Shown here piece by piece: positions 1 to 9,620 of a stretch of 64,000 nucleotides of DNA (position 1 is the stretch's first letter; each line of letters starts with the position of its first letter). A model generated the notes under the pieces. It made no database searches. It was not told where the DNA came from and saw only the letters and a program-made list of their open reading frames with translations. Origin of the DNA: Tritonibacter litoralis (GTDB taxonomy: Bacteria > Pseudomonadota > Alphaproteobacteria > Rhodobacterales > Rhodobacteraceae). The translations under genes and the position numbers were made by a program. Where the stretch lies: positions 620,001-684,000 of the forward strand of contig NZ_WIBF01000001.1 in assembly GCF_009496005.1 (NCBI RefSeq), written 5' to 3'.

Positions 1-237
1 GTAAAGCTCGCCGAAGCCTTTGGCGCCAAAGGGATCTGCGTCTCTGACCCCAAAGATCTGGATGACGCGATCATGGAAATGATCGAATACGACGGTCCGG
101 TGATCTTTGACTGCCTGGTTGAGAAGCATGAAAACTGCTTCCCGATGATCCCGTCGGGCAAGGCGCACAATGAAATGCTGCTGGGCGAGGCCGAAACCCA
201 AGGCGTCATCCAATCTGGCGGCGCCGTGCTGGTTTAA
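1..237 (+). CDS. ilvB: acetolactate synthase large subunit, C-terminal end (partial)
   Basis: This is the last 78 codons of the thiamine-diphosphate enzyme that joins two pyruvates, or pyruvate and 2-oxobutyrate, in branched-chain amino acid synthesis. The reading frame is open from base 1 and ends at TAA. The visible tail (AFGAKGIC, a V-FDCLVEKHENCFPMIPSGKAHNEM region) is typical of the end of the ThDP-binding domain in the biosynthetic enzyme. The gene for the small regulatory subunit follows 62 bases downstream on the same strand, which supports the call. The upstream portion lies outside the window. The symbol could equally be written ilvI. Confidence 0.9.
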   Translation, partial: VKLAEAFGAKGICVSDPKDLDDAIMEMIEYDGPVIFDCLVEKHENCFPMIPSGKAHNEMLLGEAETQGVIQSGGAVLV

Positions 238-299
238 GTCATTAGAACAGATTTCGCAGGGCGTGCGCGCCCTGCCCCGATTTGAGGAAAGGGACATAA

Positions 300-863
300 A
301 TGTCTGCTCTACATATCAAAAAAGGTTCGACCAAACATTCCGCCTATAATCTGCGCCCGACGTTTTCGGACGTGCAGGAACGCCATACGCTGGCCTTGTT
401 GGTGGAAAATGAACCCGGCGTTCTGGCCCGTGTGATTGGCCTGTTCTCGGGCCGTGGCTATAATATCGAAAGCCTCACCGTGGCCGAGGTCGACCACACC
501 GGTCACCTGAGCCGCATCACCATCGTGACCACCGGCACACCTCAGGTGATCGAACAGATCAAAACCCAACTGGGCCGGATCGTGCCGGTGCATGAGGTCC
601 ACGACCTGACCGTCGAAGGCCCGTCAGTGGAACGGGAACTGGCGATTTTCAAAGTCGAAGGTGATGGGGACAAGCGCGTTGAGGCGCTGCGTCTGGCGGA
701 TATCTTCCGCGCCAATGTCGTCGATAGCACCTTGTCGAGCTTTATCTTTGAGATCACCGGCTCCCCGGAAAAAATCGACGCCTTTGCGGATCTGATGCGC
801 CCTTTGGGTCTGAGTGAAGTTGCCCGTACAGGTGTTGCCGCCCTGTTGCGCGGTGAATCATAA
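300..863 (+). CDS. ilvN: acetolactate synthase small (regulatory) subunit
   Basis: The 187-residue protein is the regulatory partner of the large subunit just upstream and confers valine feedback control. An ACT domain covers about residues 28-100 and includes ENEPGVLARVIGLFSGRGYN, the usual effector-binding loop. A C-terminal domain of the small-subunit type follows. A strong ribosome site (GAGGAAAGGGA) precedes the ATG. The leader to about residue 25 is slightly longer than in E. coli IlvH. The gene is probably cotranscribed with the large subunit; a short hairpin follows the stop. It could be named ilvH. Confidence 0.95.
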   Translation: MSALHIKKGSTKHSAYNLRPTFSDVQERHTLALLVENEPGVLARVIGLFSGRGYNIESLTVAEVDHTGHLSRITIVTTGTPQVIEQIKTQLGRIVPVHEVHDLTVEGPSVERELAIFKVEGDGDKRVEALRLADIFRANVVDSTLSSFIFEITGSPEKIDAFADLMRPLGLSEVARTGVAALLRGES

Positions 864-870
864 GTAGATC

Positions 871-888
871 TGCTCCCTAACGGGAGCA
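871..888. terminator. hairpin after ilvN, weak terminator
   Basis: TGCTCCC and GGGAGCA form a 7-bp stem with a TAAC loop eight bases after the ilvN stop. There is no clear T-tract on either side, so it may be a weak or processing hairpin between the convergent genes. Confidence 0.45.
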
Positions 889-892
889 AGAT

Positions 893-1285
893 TTACGATG
901 CCTGAATAACTGAACGCACGGTCCCAGCGCGGGCCGTGTTTCTCTTTTTTGCGTGCGCCTTATGTGGAAACGGGACAATTTCCCCCATTTTTGGCGCTGG
1001 CGGCGCAACATAAGTTGTGGCTGGGAAGCTGACAGCGGTGCCGGGTCGGCCAACATCCGCCAGGTAGGTCGACAATGCGGGGTGGGTCTCTTCCTCAAGC
1101 AGGGTCAGGTCCTTCGCATGCCGCAGCTCACCGTCCTGCTCAACCTTGAAGGTGACGCAGTCGCCGTCCCGCAAATCAGGCGCATCCTGTGAGTCGGTAC
1201 GATAGAACGCAAGGTCGCCCTGGTCTTCACACCAGATCACCGCTCTGTTTTTTGACCTGTCACTCCACACGACAACACCAATCAT
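893..1285 (-). CDS. small conserved-looking protein of unknown function
   Basis: I do not recognise a family with certainty. The 130-residue product begins MIGVVVWSDRSKNRAVIWCEDQ and has alternating hydrophobic strands followed by DLRDGDCVTF, which resembles a small beta-barrel of cold-shock/OB type. A proline- and lysine-rich tail (about residues 90-125) looks disordered. The ATG at 1285 has a GAGG ribosome site seven bases upstream; an in-frame GTG four codons earlier is an alternative. It is convergent with ilvN. The nucleic-acid-binding idea is inference from the pattern only. Confidence 0.6.
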   Translation of the reverse strand: MIGVVVWSDRSKNRAVIWCEDQGDLAFYRTDSQDAPDLRDGDCVTFKVEQDGELRHAKDLTLLEEETHPALSTYLADVGRPGTAVSFPATTYVAPPAPKMGEIVPFPHKAHAKKRNTARAGTVRSVIQAS

Positions 1286-1525
1286 CCTGTACCTCACTAA
1301 ACCAACTGATCACGTCCATTCGGTTATATATTCCAATAAGAAAGGAGATAACTGTACTTTCAATTCAGAGACGATCACAGGGCATTTGTGTCAGTTCGTG
1401 ACAAGGGTGACGCTCATTGCAAAGGAAACGATGCTAATGCGCGACAAAACCGGAAAAATGGCCAAGAGGCTGTCGCCAATCAACACAATTTAAGGCAGAA
1501 TGGGTGTCGCTAGGAGTAGAATTGC

Positions 1526-2326
1526 ATGGCACAAGCATCACGATCCCCTGCCGAACTACGCAATATGTTCGGCGAAAATTTGCGGAAGCTTGCACAAGGC
1601 CACCCATCCGTTTCGGAACTTTCACGCCAGCTCGGCATCAATCGCACGCAGTTTAATCGTTACTTGTCAGGCGAAAGCTTTCCGCGCCCAGATGTTCTGG
1701 ACCGCATTTGCCAGTTTTTTGATGTAGATGCGCGCATCCTGCTCGAGCCAGTGGACTCGCTGGTGCAACAGGGGCAGGTTCTCAATGGACCGTTTCTCGC
1801 GGATTATTTTGGCCGACACGCGCAACGTGTGCCAAACGATGTCTTTCCGTCCGGTTTTTACCAGTTCACGCGCCGCAGTTTTGTTCACACCGATGCATTT
1901 GTCCTGGGCCTTGTCTACGTGTTTCGTGACGAGGAAGGTGCAACTTTTGTCAAAGGCTATGAGGCAAAGGATGCAATGCGTTTTCAGGGGCTTCCAGACC
2001 GGGCCTCGCATAGAGAGTTTCGCGGCTTTGGCCTACCTCATGAAGATGGTGTGTCTTTGCTGATCGCAAGAAAGGGGTCACTTACGTTTTCTTTCAATTA
2101 CTTGGCGCGCGCGTCATCGATGGAAAGCAATTTCTGGTCTGGCTATATCGCCCGAACAACGCGGGAATCTGAACGCTCCGAACGTGTCACGCGCATGGTA
2201 TATGAACACCTTGGACCAGGGCTAAAACGCGCCATGGGCGTCGCACGCGCGGCAGGCCTTCACCCTGCGCAAGAACTTCCGCCGTTTCACCGACACCTGC
2301 TGCGGGTGGATGAACCCTTTCAATAA
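1526..2326 (+). CDS. XRE-family helix-turn-helix regulator with C-terminal sensor-like domain
   Basis: The 266-residue protein carries an N-terminal helix-turn-helix of Cro/C1 type at about residues 8-65; SELSRQLGINRTQFNRYLSG is the recognition region. The remaining 200 residues form one domain rich in aromatic residues and arginine (FYQFTRRSFVHTDAFVLGL) that I cannot assign, and it probably senses a ligand. A good ribosome site (TAGGAG) precedes the ATG. The gene stands alone, with 240 bases to the small gene upstream on the other strand and convergent prfB downstream. Targets are unknown. Confidence 0.8.
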   Translation: MAQASRSPAELRNMFGENLRKLAQGHPSVSELSRQLGINRTQFNRYLSGESFPRPDVLDRICQFFDVDARILLEPVDSLVQQGQVLNGPFLADYFGRHAQRVPNDVFPSGFYQFTRRSFVHTDAFVLGLVYVFRDEEGATFVKGYEAKDAMRFQGLPDRASHREFRGFGLPHEDGVSLLIARKGSLTFSFNYLARASSMESNFWSGYIARTTRESERSERVTRMVYEHLGPGLKRAMGVARAAGLHPAQELPPFHRHLLRVDEPFQ

Positions 2327-2382
2327 GCAGCCCGCCGCGGCAGAGACCGCGCCCACCGCCACAAAGGCAGCAGGCAACCGGT

Positions 2383-3507
2383 TTATTCCGATTGCGCGTC
2401 AGCGCGGCTTTTGCCGGCCACCTTCAGCGCCAGGGTCGCCGCCATGAACCCATCCAGATCTCCGTCAAGCACCCCTTTTGTGTCAGACGTCTCATGAGAG
2501 GTCCGCAGGTCTTTCACCATCTGATAGGGCTGCAGAACATAGGATCGGATCTGATTGCCCCAGCCCGCGTCGCCTTTGGCCTCGTGGGCTGCGTTAATCT
2601 CAGCGTTCCGGCGATCCAGCTCTTGTTGGTACAGGCGGGACTTCAGCGCTTTCATGGCAATGTCCCGGTTCTGGTGCTGCGACTTCTCGGATGAGGTCAC
2701 CACGATCCCGGTTGGAATGTGTGTAATCCGCACGGCCGAGTCGGTCGTGTTCACGTGCTGACCACCCGCCCCAGAGGAGCGATAGGTGTCCACGCGGATA
2801 TCGCTGGGGTTTACCTCGATCTCGATATTGTCGTCCACCACCGGGTAGACCCAGACAGAGCTGAACGAGGTGTGCCGCTTGGCCGCCGAGTCATAGGGCG
2901 AGATGCGCACCAATCGGTGCACACCGGATTCAGACTTTAGCCAGCCATAGGCATTGTGGCCTGTGATTTTGTAAGCGACCGATTTGATGCCTGCCTCTTC
3001 GCCCGGTGTCTCGGACTGTAGCTCGACAGTATATCCCTTCTTCTCCGCCCAGCGCACATACATACGGGCCAGCATCGACGCCCAGTCGCAGCTTTCGGTG
3101 CCACCCGCGCCCGAGTTAATCTCAAGGAACGTATCATTGCCATCCGCTTCACCGTCCAACAGCGCTTCCAGCTCTTTCTCCGCAGCGGTTTCCTGCAAAG
3201 CTTTCAGCGCGGCTTCGGCGTCCGAGATGACTTCGTCATCCTCTTCCATCTCACCAAGCTCGATCAGCTCGATATTGTCGGCCAGATCCTGCTTGATGCT
3301 TTTGAACGTATCGATGGCATCCACCAGCATCTGACGCTCACGCATCAGTTTTTGGGCCGCTTCGGGGTCATCCCACAGGTTTGGATCTTCGACCCGTGCA
3401 TTGAATTCTTCCAGACGATATTCGGCGGTTTCCCAGTTCAGACGCTGGCTCAACAGCTCAAGCGACTTTTCAATCTCGGTCACGGTATTCTGGGTCTCGG
3501 CGCGCAT
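2383..3507 (-). CDS. prfB: peptide chain release factor 2
   Basis: RF2 recognises UGA and UAA stop codons and triggers peptidyl-tRNA hydrolysis on the ribosome. The catalytic GGQ is at about residues 248-250 ([10 protein letters not shown]), and the stop-recognition region reads [13 protein letters not shown], an SPY variant of the SPF tripeptide. Length (374 aa) is normal. The gene is one uninterrupted frame, so the autoregulatory +1 frameshift of E. coli prfB is absent, as is usual in alphaproteobacteria. The ATG at 3507 has an AGGAA site; a GTG six codons upstream is an alternative. Confidence 0.96.
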   Translation of the reverse strand: MRAETQNTVTEIEKSLELLSQRLNWETAEYRLEEFNARVEDPNLWDDPEAAQKLMRERQMLVDAIDTFKSIKQDLADNIELIELGEMEEDDEVISDAEAALKALQETAAEKELEALLDGEADGNDTFLEINSGAGGTESCDWASMLARMYVRWAEKKGYTVELQSETPGEEAGIKSVAYKITGHNAYGWLKSESGVHRLVRISPYDSAAKRHTSFSSVWVYPVVDDNIEIEVNPSDIRVDTYRSSGAGGQHVNTTDSAVRITHIPTGIVVTSSEKSQHQNRDIAMKALKSRLYQQELDRRNAEINAAHEAKGDAGWGNQIRSYVLQPYQMVKDLRTSHETSDTKGVLDGDLDGFMAATLALKVAGKSRADAQSE

Positions 3508-3697
3508 GGTCGGAATTCCTGTCACAGTGTTCAGGCTGGCGTGATAAACCAGTGTGACAGAACGAGCAAGCGTCTGCGCCCCGTCAAAGTTTTACGTAAC
3601 CTTTATACTTAAAATCCTTTTCAACGATATTTAAAGACTCCTCGCATTACGGTGAAACCTGACTTGAGTACCAGTATCGCCGTTAAAAGGACTATCC

Positions 3698-5755
3698 ATG
3701 GCACAAGGGTATCTGGTCACCCTTGGTGACCAATCGTTAGACGCAGGCGACTCGATCGGCGGGACGTATACGACGTTTACAGCCGACACTTACATTGGCG
3801 CCGGGAGCTGGTCCTGGAGCGGCACGGATGGCGGTTTTGCCTATGTCAACTCCGTGGAGACGGGCGGATACTACACATCCGCTTCTGGTGATGTCTATTT
3901 TGTCCCTGATTTTGGCGCCGTCGCCTCCTTGGGAAGCGCAACTTCTGTCAGCCCCCCCTCTTATTCAGCCGCCGATGGCGCAATTGACGGCACTGATGGC
4001 GATGAGCTGATCGACAGCAGCTATGTCGACAGCGACGGGGATCAAATCGACAACGGCCTGGGCGGTGGGAGCGGCGATGATGATCTGGTTCTGGCTGGCG
4101 ACGGCGCAGACACCGTTTTGTCTGGCGCGGGCGCTGACACTGTTTTTGGTGGAAGTGGTGCAGACAGTATCCAAGGCGGCAGCGGCGGTGACCTCCTTTA
4201 TGGCGACAGCCAAAACGAAGACGCGCTGTCCGGTGGTGAGGCCACGATCACGGACGGCAATGTGGCAGAAACCGACGAGGGGTTCACTGTTACGGCGCAG
4301 GCCATCGGCGGCTCGGCGGATGCTGCATCGATCTCTTCCTACGGCAGTAACTTTGGCGTTTCCGGTGCAATCTCTGACAGCGACAGCGGCATCAGCGCGC
4401 AGATCGGTTATGATAAAGCAACCGGAACCTCTGAAAAACTGTTTGTCGACTTCGATCAGGAAACCACATCGGCCAGTTTTGACTTTGACCACCTTTACAC
4501 AAGTGGCTTCGGCGAAGAAGGGCACTGGGCCGTCTACAATGATGGGGTTCTTGTGGCCGAAGGCGACTTCACCGAGGACACAGGTGGCAGCGGCAGTGGC
4601 AGCGTAACCATCAGCGGCGTTGGTGCGTTTGATCAATTGGTCCTCAGCGCGAACATCCAGACAGATGGCTCTGATGGTTCGGATTACACGGTGAATCAGA
4701 TCACCTTTACGATCCCGGTTGTCACACCTGATCCTTATGCCGACACCATCGAAGGCGGTGCTGGGGATGACAGCATTTTTGGCGAAGGTGGAGATGATTC
4801 ACTGGTTGGTGGCTCGGGTGCGGATTCCATCGAAGGCGGCGATGGAGATGACACGCTGGTCATCGGCCAAGGGGATTTTGCGCTGGGTCAGGACGGCGAT
4901 GACTATTTCCAGTTTGTGGACACCGGCGACCTGGGCGCTGGCAGTGTTACGGTCACCGGCGGCGATGATGGCCAGACAGTAGGCGACACGCTGGACTTTA
5001 ACGGCCAACTGTCACCTGGAACGCTGAACATCACGGCAGTTGCAGGCGATGGCAGCCTGACCGGGACGGCCACCTTGCTGGATGGGACCACCGTCTCCTT
5101 TTCCGGGATCGAGGCGATCATCTGTTTTGCCAAGGGCACATGCATCGACACGGATCAGGGCCCCCGCGCGGTTGAGGATTTGCGCCCAGGCGATCTGGTC
5201 CGGACCCAGGACAACGGGTTCCAGCCCGTCGTATGGAGCGGTCAAAGCAAAGTCCCGGGCCAGGGGCGCGCAACGCCGATCTGTCTGGAGCCAGAGTTTA
5301 CCGGCGGCTCTTGCGACCTTGTCCTGTCACCGCAACACCGGGTGTTGATCCAAAACCACGCGGCCGAGCTGTTGTTTGACTCGTCCGAGGTTCTGGTGCC
5401 AGCCGGTGCCTTGATCACAGACCCGCATGTCACCACGGCGCCCTGCGCGCAGGTAACCTATGTCCACCTGCTGCTGCCCGAGCATGAGATCATATTTGCC
5501 AACGGGGTCGCAGTGGAAAGCTTCTTCCCCGGCCAACAGGCGCTTTCTGCCCTGCCATTGCTGCAGCGGTTCGACCTCACCCGTACGCTGGCCGCGTCAG
5601 GCCGGGCGGTGTCGGACTATGTCCAAACCGCCCGGCCCTGCCTAAACAGTTACGAATACCGGCTTCTGGCTCAGTACAACCCACCAGAGCTGATGGTGCC
5701 AAATGTCGCCTTGGGCCCCAACACCGCGGTGCCACCCGTGGACGTCGTCACCTGA
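3698..5755 (+). CDS. RTX calcium-binding repeat protein with C-terminal Hint domain
   Basis: The 685-residue acidic, Gly/Asp-rich protein is probably secreted by a type I exporter. Two blocks of RTX nonapeptide-type repeats (GGSGADxIxGG, GGDGDD) lie at about residues 120-180 and 350-405. A Hint (hedgehog/intein-like) domain begins at Cys476 (CFAKGTCI) and includes the VLSPQHRVLI block and a late HEIIFANGVAVESF segment. Hint domains of this class can self-cleave at the leading Cys, but activity here is inferred. An AAGGA ribosome site precedes the ATG. No exporter genes are adjacent. The last 85 bases overlap the 3' end of mrcA on the other strand. Confidence 0.88.
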   Translation: MAQGYLVTLGDQSLDAGDSIGGTYTTFTADTYIGAGSWSWSGTDGGFAYVNSVETGGYYTSASGDVYFVPDFGAVASLGSATSVSPPSYSAADGAIDGTDGDELIDSSYVDSDGDQIDNGLGGGSGDDDLVLAGDGADTVLSGAGADTVFGGSGADSIQGGSGGDLLYGDSQNEDALSGGEATITDGNVAETDEGFTVTAQAIGGSADAASISSYGSNFGVSGAISDSDSGISAQIGYDKATGTSEKLFVDFDQETTSASFDFDHLYTSGFGEEGHWAVYNDGVLVAEGDFTEDTGGSGSGSVTISGVGAFDQLVLSANIQTDGSDGSDYTVNQITFTIPVVTPDPYADTIEGGAGDDSIFGEGGDDSLVGGSGADSIEGGDGDDTLVIGQGDFALGQDGDDYFQFVDTGDLGAGSVTVTGGDDGQTVGDTLDFNGQLSPGTLNITAVAGDGSLTGTATLLDGTTVSFSGIEAIICFAKGTCIDTDQGPRAVEDLRPGDLVRTQDNGFQPVVWSGQSKVPGQGRATPICLEPEFTGGSCDLVLSPQHRVLIQNHAAELLFDSSEVLVPAGALITDPHVTTAPCAQVTYVHLLLPEHEIIFANGVAVESFFPGQQALSALPLLQRFDLTRTLAASGRAVSDYVQTARPCLNSYEYRLLAQYNPPELMVPNVALGPNTAVPPVDVVT

Positions 5756-8175
5756 CGCCCCTGTTCCTGCACCTCTTCAAACAGCGGCAGGTTTGATCCC
5801 ATTGCAAAGCCACCATCAAAGGTCACGCCAAAGATCGGCTCATCCCCGTCGCGGAAGTACTCCGCCACCACATAATCGCCAGAGGCATCATTGGCCAAAC
5901 GCGCGCCTGTGAAACGGTCGATCTTGATGAAATGCCCCCCGTCGGGCACCCGGAAAGAGCCGCCACCGTATTTCTCGGTCGCTTTGGTCATAAACTGTTG
6001 GAACACCGGCCCACAGAGCGTCCCGCCATAGGCACCCCGCCCCATCGGACGTGGCTGGTCATAGCCGATGTAGCACCCGGCCACGATGTTTGACGTAAAG
6101 CCCACAAACCAAGCGTCGCGTGAATCATTGGTGGTCCCGGTTTTCCCAGCTGTCGGCACAGGCAGGTTGATCACAGAACTTGCAGTCCCGCGATCCACCA
6201 CGCCTTTCATCATCGACGTCAGCTGATAAGCGGTGATGGGATCCATCACCTGTTCCCGATGGGTTGCGATACGCGGCAAGGCTCCCGCAGGCAACTGCGC
6301 CGCCGCGCAATCCACGCAGTCCCTGTCGTCATGGCGATAAATCGTCCCGCCCGAGCGGTCCTGAATACGGTCGACCAAGGTCGGCTCAACACGTTCCCCG
6401 CCATTGGCAAACATCGCATAGGCCGCCACCATTTTATAAAGCGTGGTCTCTTCGGCACCCAGCGAGTTCGCCAGGAACGCGCCCATACGGTCATAGACGC
6501 CAAAGCGTTCGGCATAGCCCGCAACCACCTCCATGCTGACCTCTTGCGCCAGACGGATGGTCATCAGGTTCCGCGACTGCTCAATACCGGTCCGCAACGG
6601 CGTGGGGCCGTAGAATTTGTTGGATGAGTTCTTGGGCCGCCACAGACCTTGTGGGGTGTTGATCTCGATCGGGGCGTCCACAACGATGGTCGCCGGGCTA
6701 TAACCGCTGTCCAAAGCCGCCGCATAGACAAAGGGTTTGAAGCTGGACCCGGGCTGGCGCTGCGCCTGCGTTGCGCGGTTAAACACCGAATGCTGATAGG
6801 AGAATCCACCCTGCATCGCCAGAACACGGCCCGAGTTCACATCCATCGCGACAAAGCCGCCCTGCACCTCGGGCACCTGCCGCACAGACCAGGTTTCGGG
6901 ATTGCCCGTCTCACCCCCTTCGCCGCGCACCAAAATGACGTCGCCGCGGGTGAAATTGTCAAAGAAGTTGCCTTTGAGCCATTTGATATCAGACCGGGGC
7001 ACCCGACCAATTTTGGAATGGCCCTCAACCCCAACGTCCAGGGATTGATCCGCAACGGCCAAGACCACAGCCGGGTACCAGCTCCCCCCCAGGGTGATAT
7101 CACGCGGAACTTCCGCTGCGGCCAAGGCCTCACGCCATTGGGTCTCATCCGCCAGCACGTCCTCTTCCAGGGTCACACCTGTGCCACGCCAGATACCACG
7201 TTGGCGGTCAAATTTTTCAAGCCCGGTGCGCAATGCCTTCGCCGCTTCGGTTTGCATTTCCTGGTCGATTGTCGCCCGCACGGTGAAGCCACCGGTAAAG
7301 AACTCCCCTTCACCAAAATCATCGCTCAGCTGGCGGCGGATTTCATCGGTGAAGTAATCACGTGGCGGCAAAGCGGTGCGAAAGCTTTCGAAATCGCCGT
7401 TTTGAACCGACCGCAAGGGTTGTTCTTTTTCCACCTCATAAACCGCTTTGGAGATGTAGCCGTTCTCATACATCTCTTCCAAAACAAAGTTACGCCGCTG
7501 CATCAGGCGCTCTTTGCGGCGCACCGGGTGAAAATCCGACGGCGCTTTGGGCATCGACGCCAAGGTCGCAGCCTCATGCGGGGCCAGTTCGGCCAGCGTC
7601 TTGTTGAAATAGGTCTGCGCTGCCGCCGTCACCCCAAAAGAGTTCTGACCCAGAAAGATCTCGTTCATATAGAGTTCGAGGATGTCATCCTTCTCCAGCG
7701 TCTCTTCCAGACGTGCAGCCAGGATGATTTCCTTGATCTTGCGTTCGGCCTTGCGTTCCCCAGACAGCAGGAAGTTTTTCATCACCTGCTGCGTGATCGT
7801 CGAGGCCCCCCGCACGTTGCTGCCACGTGAGCGCACGGCTTCGATCCCCGCGGCAGCAATGCCGCGCATGTCGTAGCCCTTGTGGTGATAGAAATTCTTG
7901 TCCTCAGCCGAGATAAACGCCTGTTTCACAAGATCAGGAATGTCTTCTGCTGCAGTGAACAGCCGACGTTCCTTGGCGAATTCATCGATCAACTCGCCTT
8001 CACCCGAATAAATCCGGCTGATGGTGGGCGGTTGATACCGTGCCAATGCTTCATGGCTGGGCAGGTCGCGCCCATAAAACCAAAAGATACCACCTACGGT
8101 CACCGCAACGGCTACGATGCCCATAGTGATCGTTGTGAAAATAGCGCCCCAGAAGGACAAAAAGAACCTGAGCAC
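5671..8175 (-). CDS. mrcA: penicillin-binding protein 1A, bifunctional transglycosylase/transpeptidase
   Basis: This inner-membrane enzyme polymerises and cross-links peptidoglycan. There is an N-terminal membrane anchor (about residues 5-30), a GT51 glycosyltransferase domain (about 60-230; EDKNFYHHKGYD and GASTITQQVMKN), and a transpeptidase domain with SSFK around residue 476, SRN (EQSRNL) and KTGTT near 677. At 834 residues it is full length. It lies downstream of amiC on the same strand, a sensible cell-wall pairing, with about 160 bases between them. Its final 28 codons overlap the RTX-Hint gene tail-to-tail. Confidence 0.97.
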   Translation of the reverse strand: MLRFFLSFWGAIFTTITMGIVAVAVTVGGIFWFYGRDLPSHEALARYQPPTISRIYSGEGELIDEFAKERRLFTAAEDIPDLVKQAFISAEDKNFYHHKGYDMRGIAAAGIEAVRSRGSNVRGASTITQQVMKNFLLSGERKAERKIKEIILAARLEETLEKDDILELYMNEIFLGQNSFGVTAAAQTYFNKTLAELAPHEAATLASMPKAPSDFHPVRRKERLMQRRNFVLEEMYENGYISKAVYEVEKEQPLRSVQNGDFESFRTALPPRDYFTDEIRRQLSDDFGEGEFFTGGFTVRATIDQEMQTEAAKALRTGLEKFDRQRGIWRGTGVTLEEDVLADETQWREALAAAEVPRDITLGGSWYPAVVLAVADQSLDVGVEGHSKIGRVPRSDIKWLKGNFFDNFTRGDVILVRGEGGETGNPETWSVRQVPEVQGGFVAMDVNSGRVLAMQGGFSYQHSVFNRATQAQRQPGSSFKPFVYAAALDSGYSPATIVVDAPIEINTPQGLWRPKNSSNKFYGPTPLRTGIEQSRNLMTIRLAQEVSMEVVAGYAERFGVYDRMGAFLANSLGAEETTLYKMVAAYAMFANGGERVEPTLVDRIQDRSGGTIYRHDDRDCVDCAAAQLPAGALPRIATHREQVMDPITAYQLTSMMKGVVDRGTASSVINLPVPTAGKTGTTNDSRDAWFVGFTSNIVAGCYIGYDQPRPMGRGAYGGTLCGPVFQQFMTKATEKYGGGSFRVPDGGHFIKIDRFTGARLANDASGDYVVAEYFRDGDEPIFGVTFDGGFAMGSNLPLFEEVQEQGRQVTTSTGGTAVLGPKATFGTISSGGLY

Positions 8176-8335
8176 GTCAAAGCCTCTCTCGCAGCATTGC
8201 GCCTATATATGCGTCACAGCAGCCGGGGTCAAAACGGGAAACTGCCAAGATTTGGCTCCCTCTCTGCAAAATCAGTTTACCACATGTTCATCCCCGCGTG
8301 AGGGGGTCGGCACAACTTAGCCTAAAACGCGTAAT

Positions 8336-9574
8336 TCACTGCCTTACCAAGGCCTTGCGGCTGGCGTCTTCACTTTGCCATGCCAAAAGACCGTTTAAAA
8401 TTCCGCGCGCGGTCCGTAAGCGCCAGTTGGGATCAAGGATGTTATCCAGGTCTCGCGCGCTCGACAAAAAGCCGATTTCGATCAGGATCGACGGGATATC
8501 GGCAGATTTCAGCACGGAAAATCCCGCCGATCGCAAGGGGCGGCGATTCATCGGTCCGCCTTGTTGGTGCAATGCATCCGAGACTTCGGCCGCCAGACGC
8601 AGCGACCTTGGGTGGGTTTCAACCCGCGCCAGATCCAGCAAAACATCCGCCACCACATCATCTGCGTCACTCAGATCCGTGCCCGACAACAACTGGCTGC
8701 GGTCCTGCCGCTCTGCCAATTTGGCCGAGGCGACATCCGAAGCCTCATCTGACAGCGTGTAGATCGTGGTACCATGGGCATAGCCCGCCGACAGGGAATC
8801 CGCATGGAGCGAGATGAACAGGTCCGCCTTGGCCTGATGTGCCAGGGTGATGCGCCGCTCAAGCGAAACAAAATAGTCGTCATTGCGGGTCAGTCGCACG
8901 TCAAACTGACCCGATCGCAGCAGAATATCGCCCAGTTCCAGTGCAAATTGCAGCGCCAGGTCTTTTTCATTCACCGTGCGCCCGTCCACATCCACCTGCG
9001 CGCCCGGATCAATGCCGCCATGGCCGGGGTCCAGAACGATCAACAAGGGCGCATCGGGATTGCTGCCTACGGGCTGCGGCAACGCCTCGGGCGCGGGCAG
9101 ATCCCATCGCGGATCCTGTGGCGCACCGGCATGTTCCGCAAAAGATTCGGCGCTTGTGGGGTGCAGTTCAATCGACAAATGCGCCGCCGCCGTCACCGGA
9201 TCAACTACCAAGGACGCGGTGTGGACCTTTATGGGGTCAGACAATTCCAGAACCAGCCGCGACCATCCCGGAACATAGGTGCCATATTGCAGATCGCGGA
9301 TAAAGGCGGTCTGTTGGAATTGATCTGCAGGGAAGCCGCTCCACTCTACTTCTTGGAAGTCGAGCACCAGACGGCGCGGATTATCCAGCGTGAACAGCCG
9401 ATAGGGCACGCCCTGGCTCAGAGCCAGATCGATCTTGCCCCCGCCGCGCAGATCCTGCGCCATGGTTTCCGTGGCATCCACCCTTGCCAGACCGCTGAAA
9501 CCCTGCCCCAACGACGGCCCCGCACATAAAAGCGCCAGCCCCAAAGCCCCCAACAGCTGTGTCAATCGCATCAT
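8336..9574 (-). CDS. amiC: N-acetylmuramoyl-L-alanine amidase, AMIN domain plus Amidase_3
   Basis: This is a periplasmic zinc amidase that cleaves the lactyl-amide bond of peptidoglycan during cell separation. An N-terminal signal peptide (RLTQLLGALGLALLCAGP) is followed by an AMIN domain (about residues 30-130) and the catalytic domain. The zinc and catalytic residues are visible in DPGHGG (about residue 181), SLHAD (about 255) and IEIGFLSS near the end. Two adjacent ATGs (9574 and 9571) are both plausible starts, and an ATG at 9613 would add a non-signal leader. It sits 46 bases after the aminotransferase gene and ahead of mrcA. The amiC name is by similarity and could be amiA/B. Confidence 0.93.
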   Translation of the reverse strand: MMRLTQLLGALGLALLCAGPSLGQGFSGLARVDATETMAQDLRGGGKIDLALSQGVPYRLFTLDNPRRLVLDFQEVEWSGFPADQFQQTAFIRDLQYGTYVPGWSRLVLELSDPIKVHTASLVVDPVTAAAHLSIELHPTSAESFAEHAGAPQDPRWDLPAPEALPQPVGSNPDAPLLIVLDPGHGGIDPGAQVDVDGRTVNEKDLALQFALELGDILLRSGQFDVRLTRNDDYFVSLERRITLAHQAKADLFISLHADSLSAGYAHGTTIYTLSDEASDVASAKLAERQDRSQLLSGTDLSDADDVVADVLLDLARVETHPRSLRLAAEVSDALHQQGGPMNRRPLRSAGFSVLKSADIPSILIEIGFLSSARDLDNILDPNWRLRTARGILNGLLAWQSEDASRKALVRQ

Positions 9575-9620
9575 TTTGCCTGCCCGTTTCTGCCCGGTTT
9601 CACCGCCGATCATGGCGGGT

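Noticed and set aside
1340-1400. AAAGGAG ribosome-like site upstream of the XRE gene
   Set aside because: No usable start codon follows at proper spacing, and the short frame ends soon.
2383-3507. Programmed +1 frameshift in prfB
   Set aside because: The reading frame is continuous with no internal in-frame TGA near codon 25, so no frameshift is needed.
6649-7830. Plus-strand open frame of 393 codons opposite mrcA
   Set aside because: The composition is that of an antisense shadow (rich in His, Arg and Gly), while mrcA on the other strand has complete catalytic motifs.
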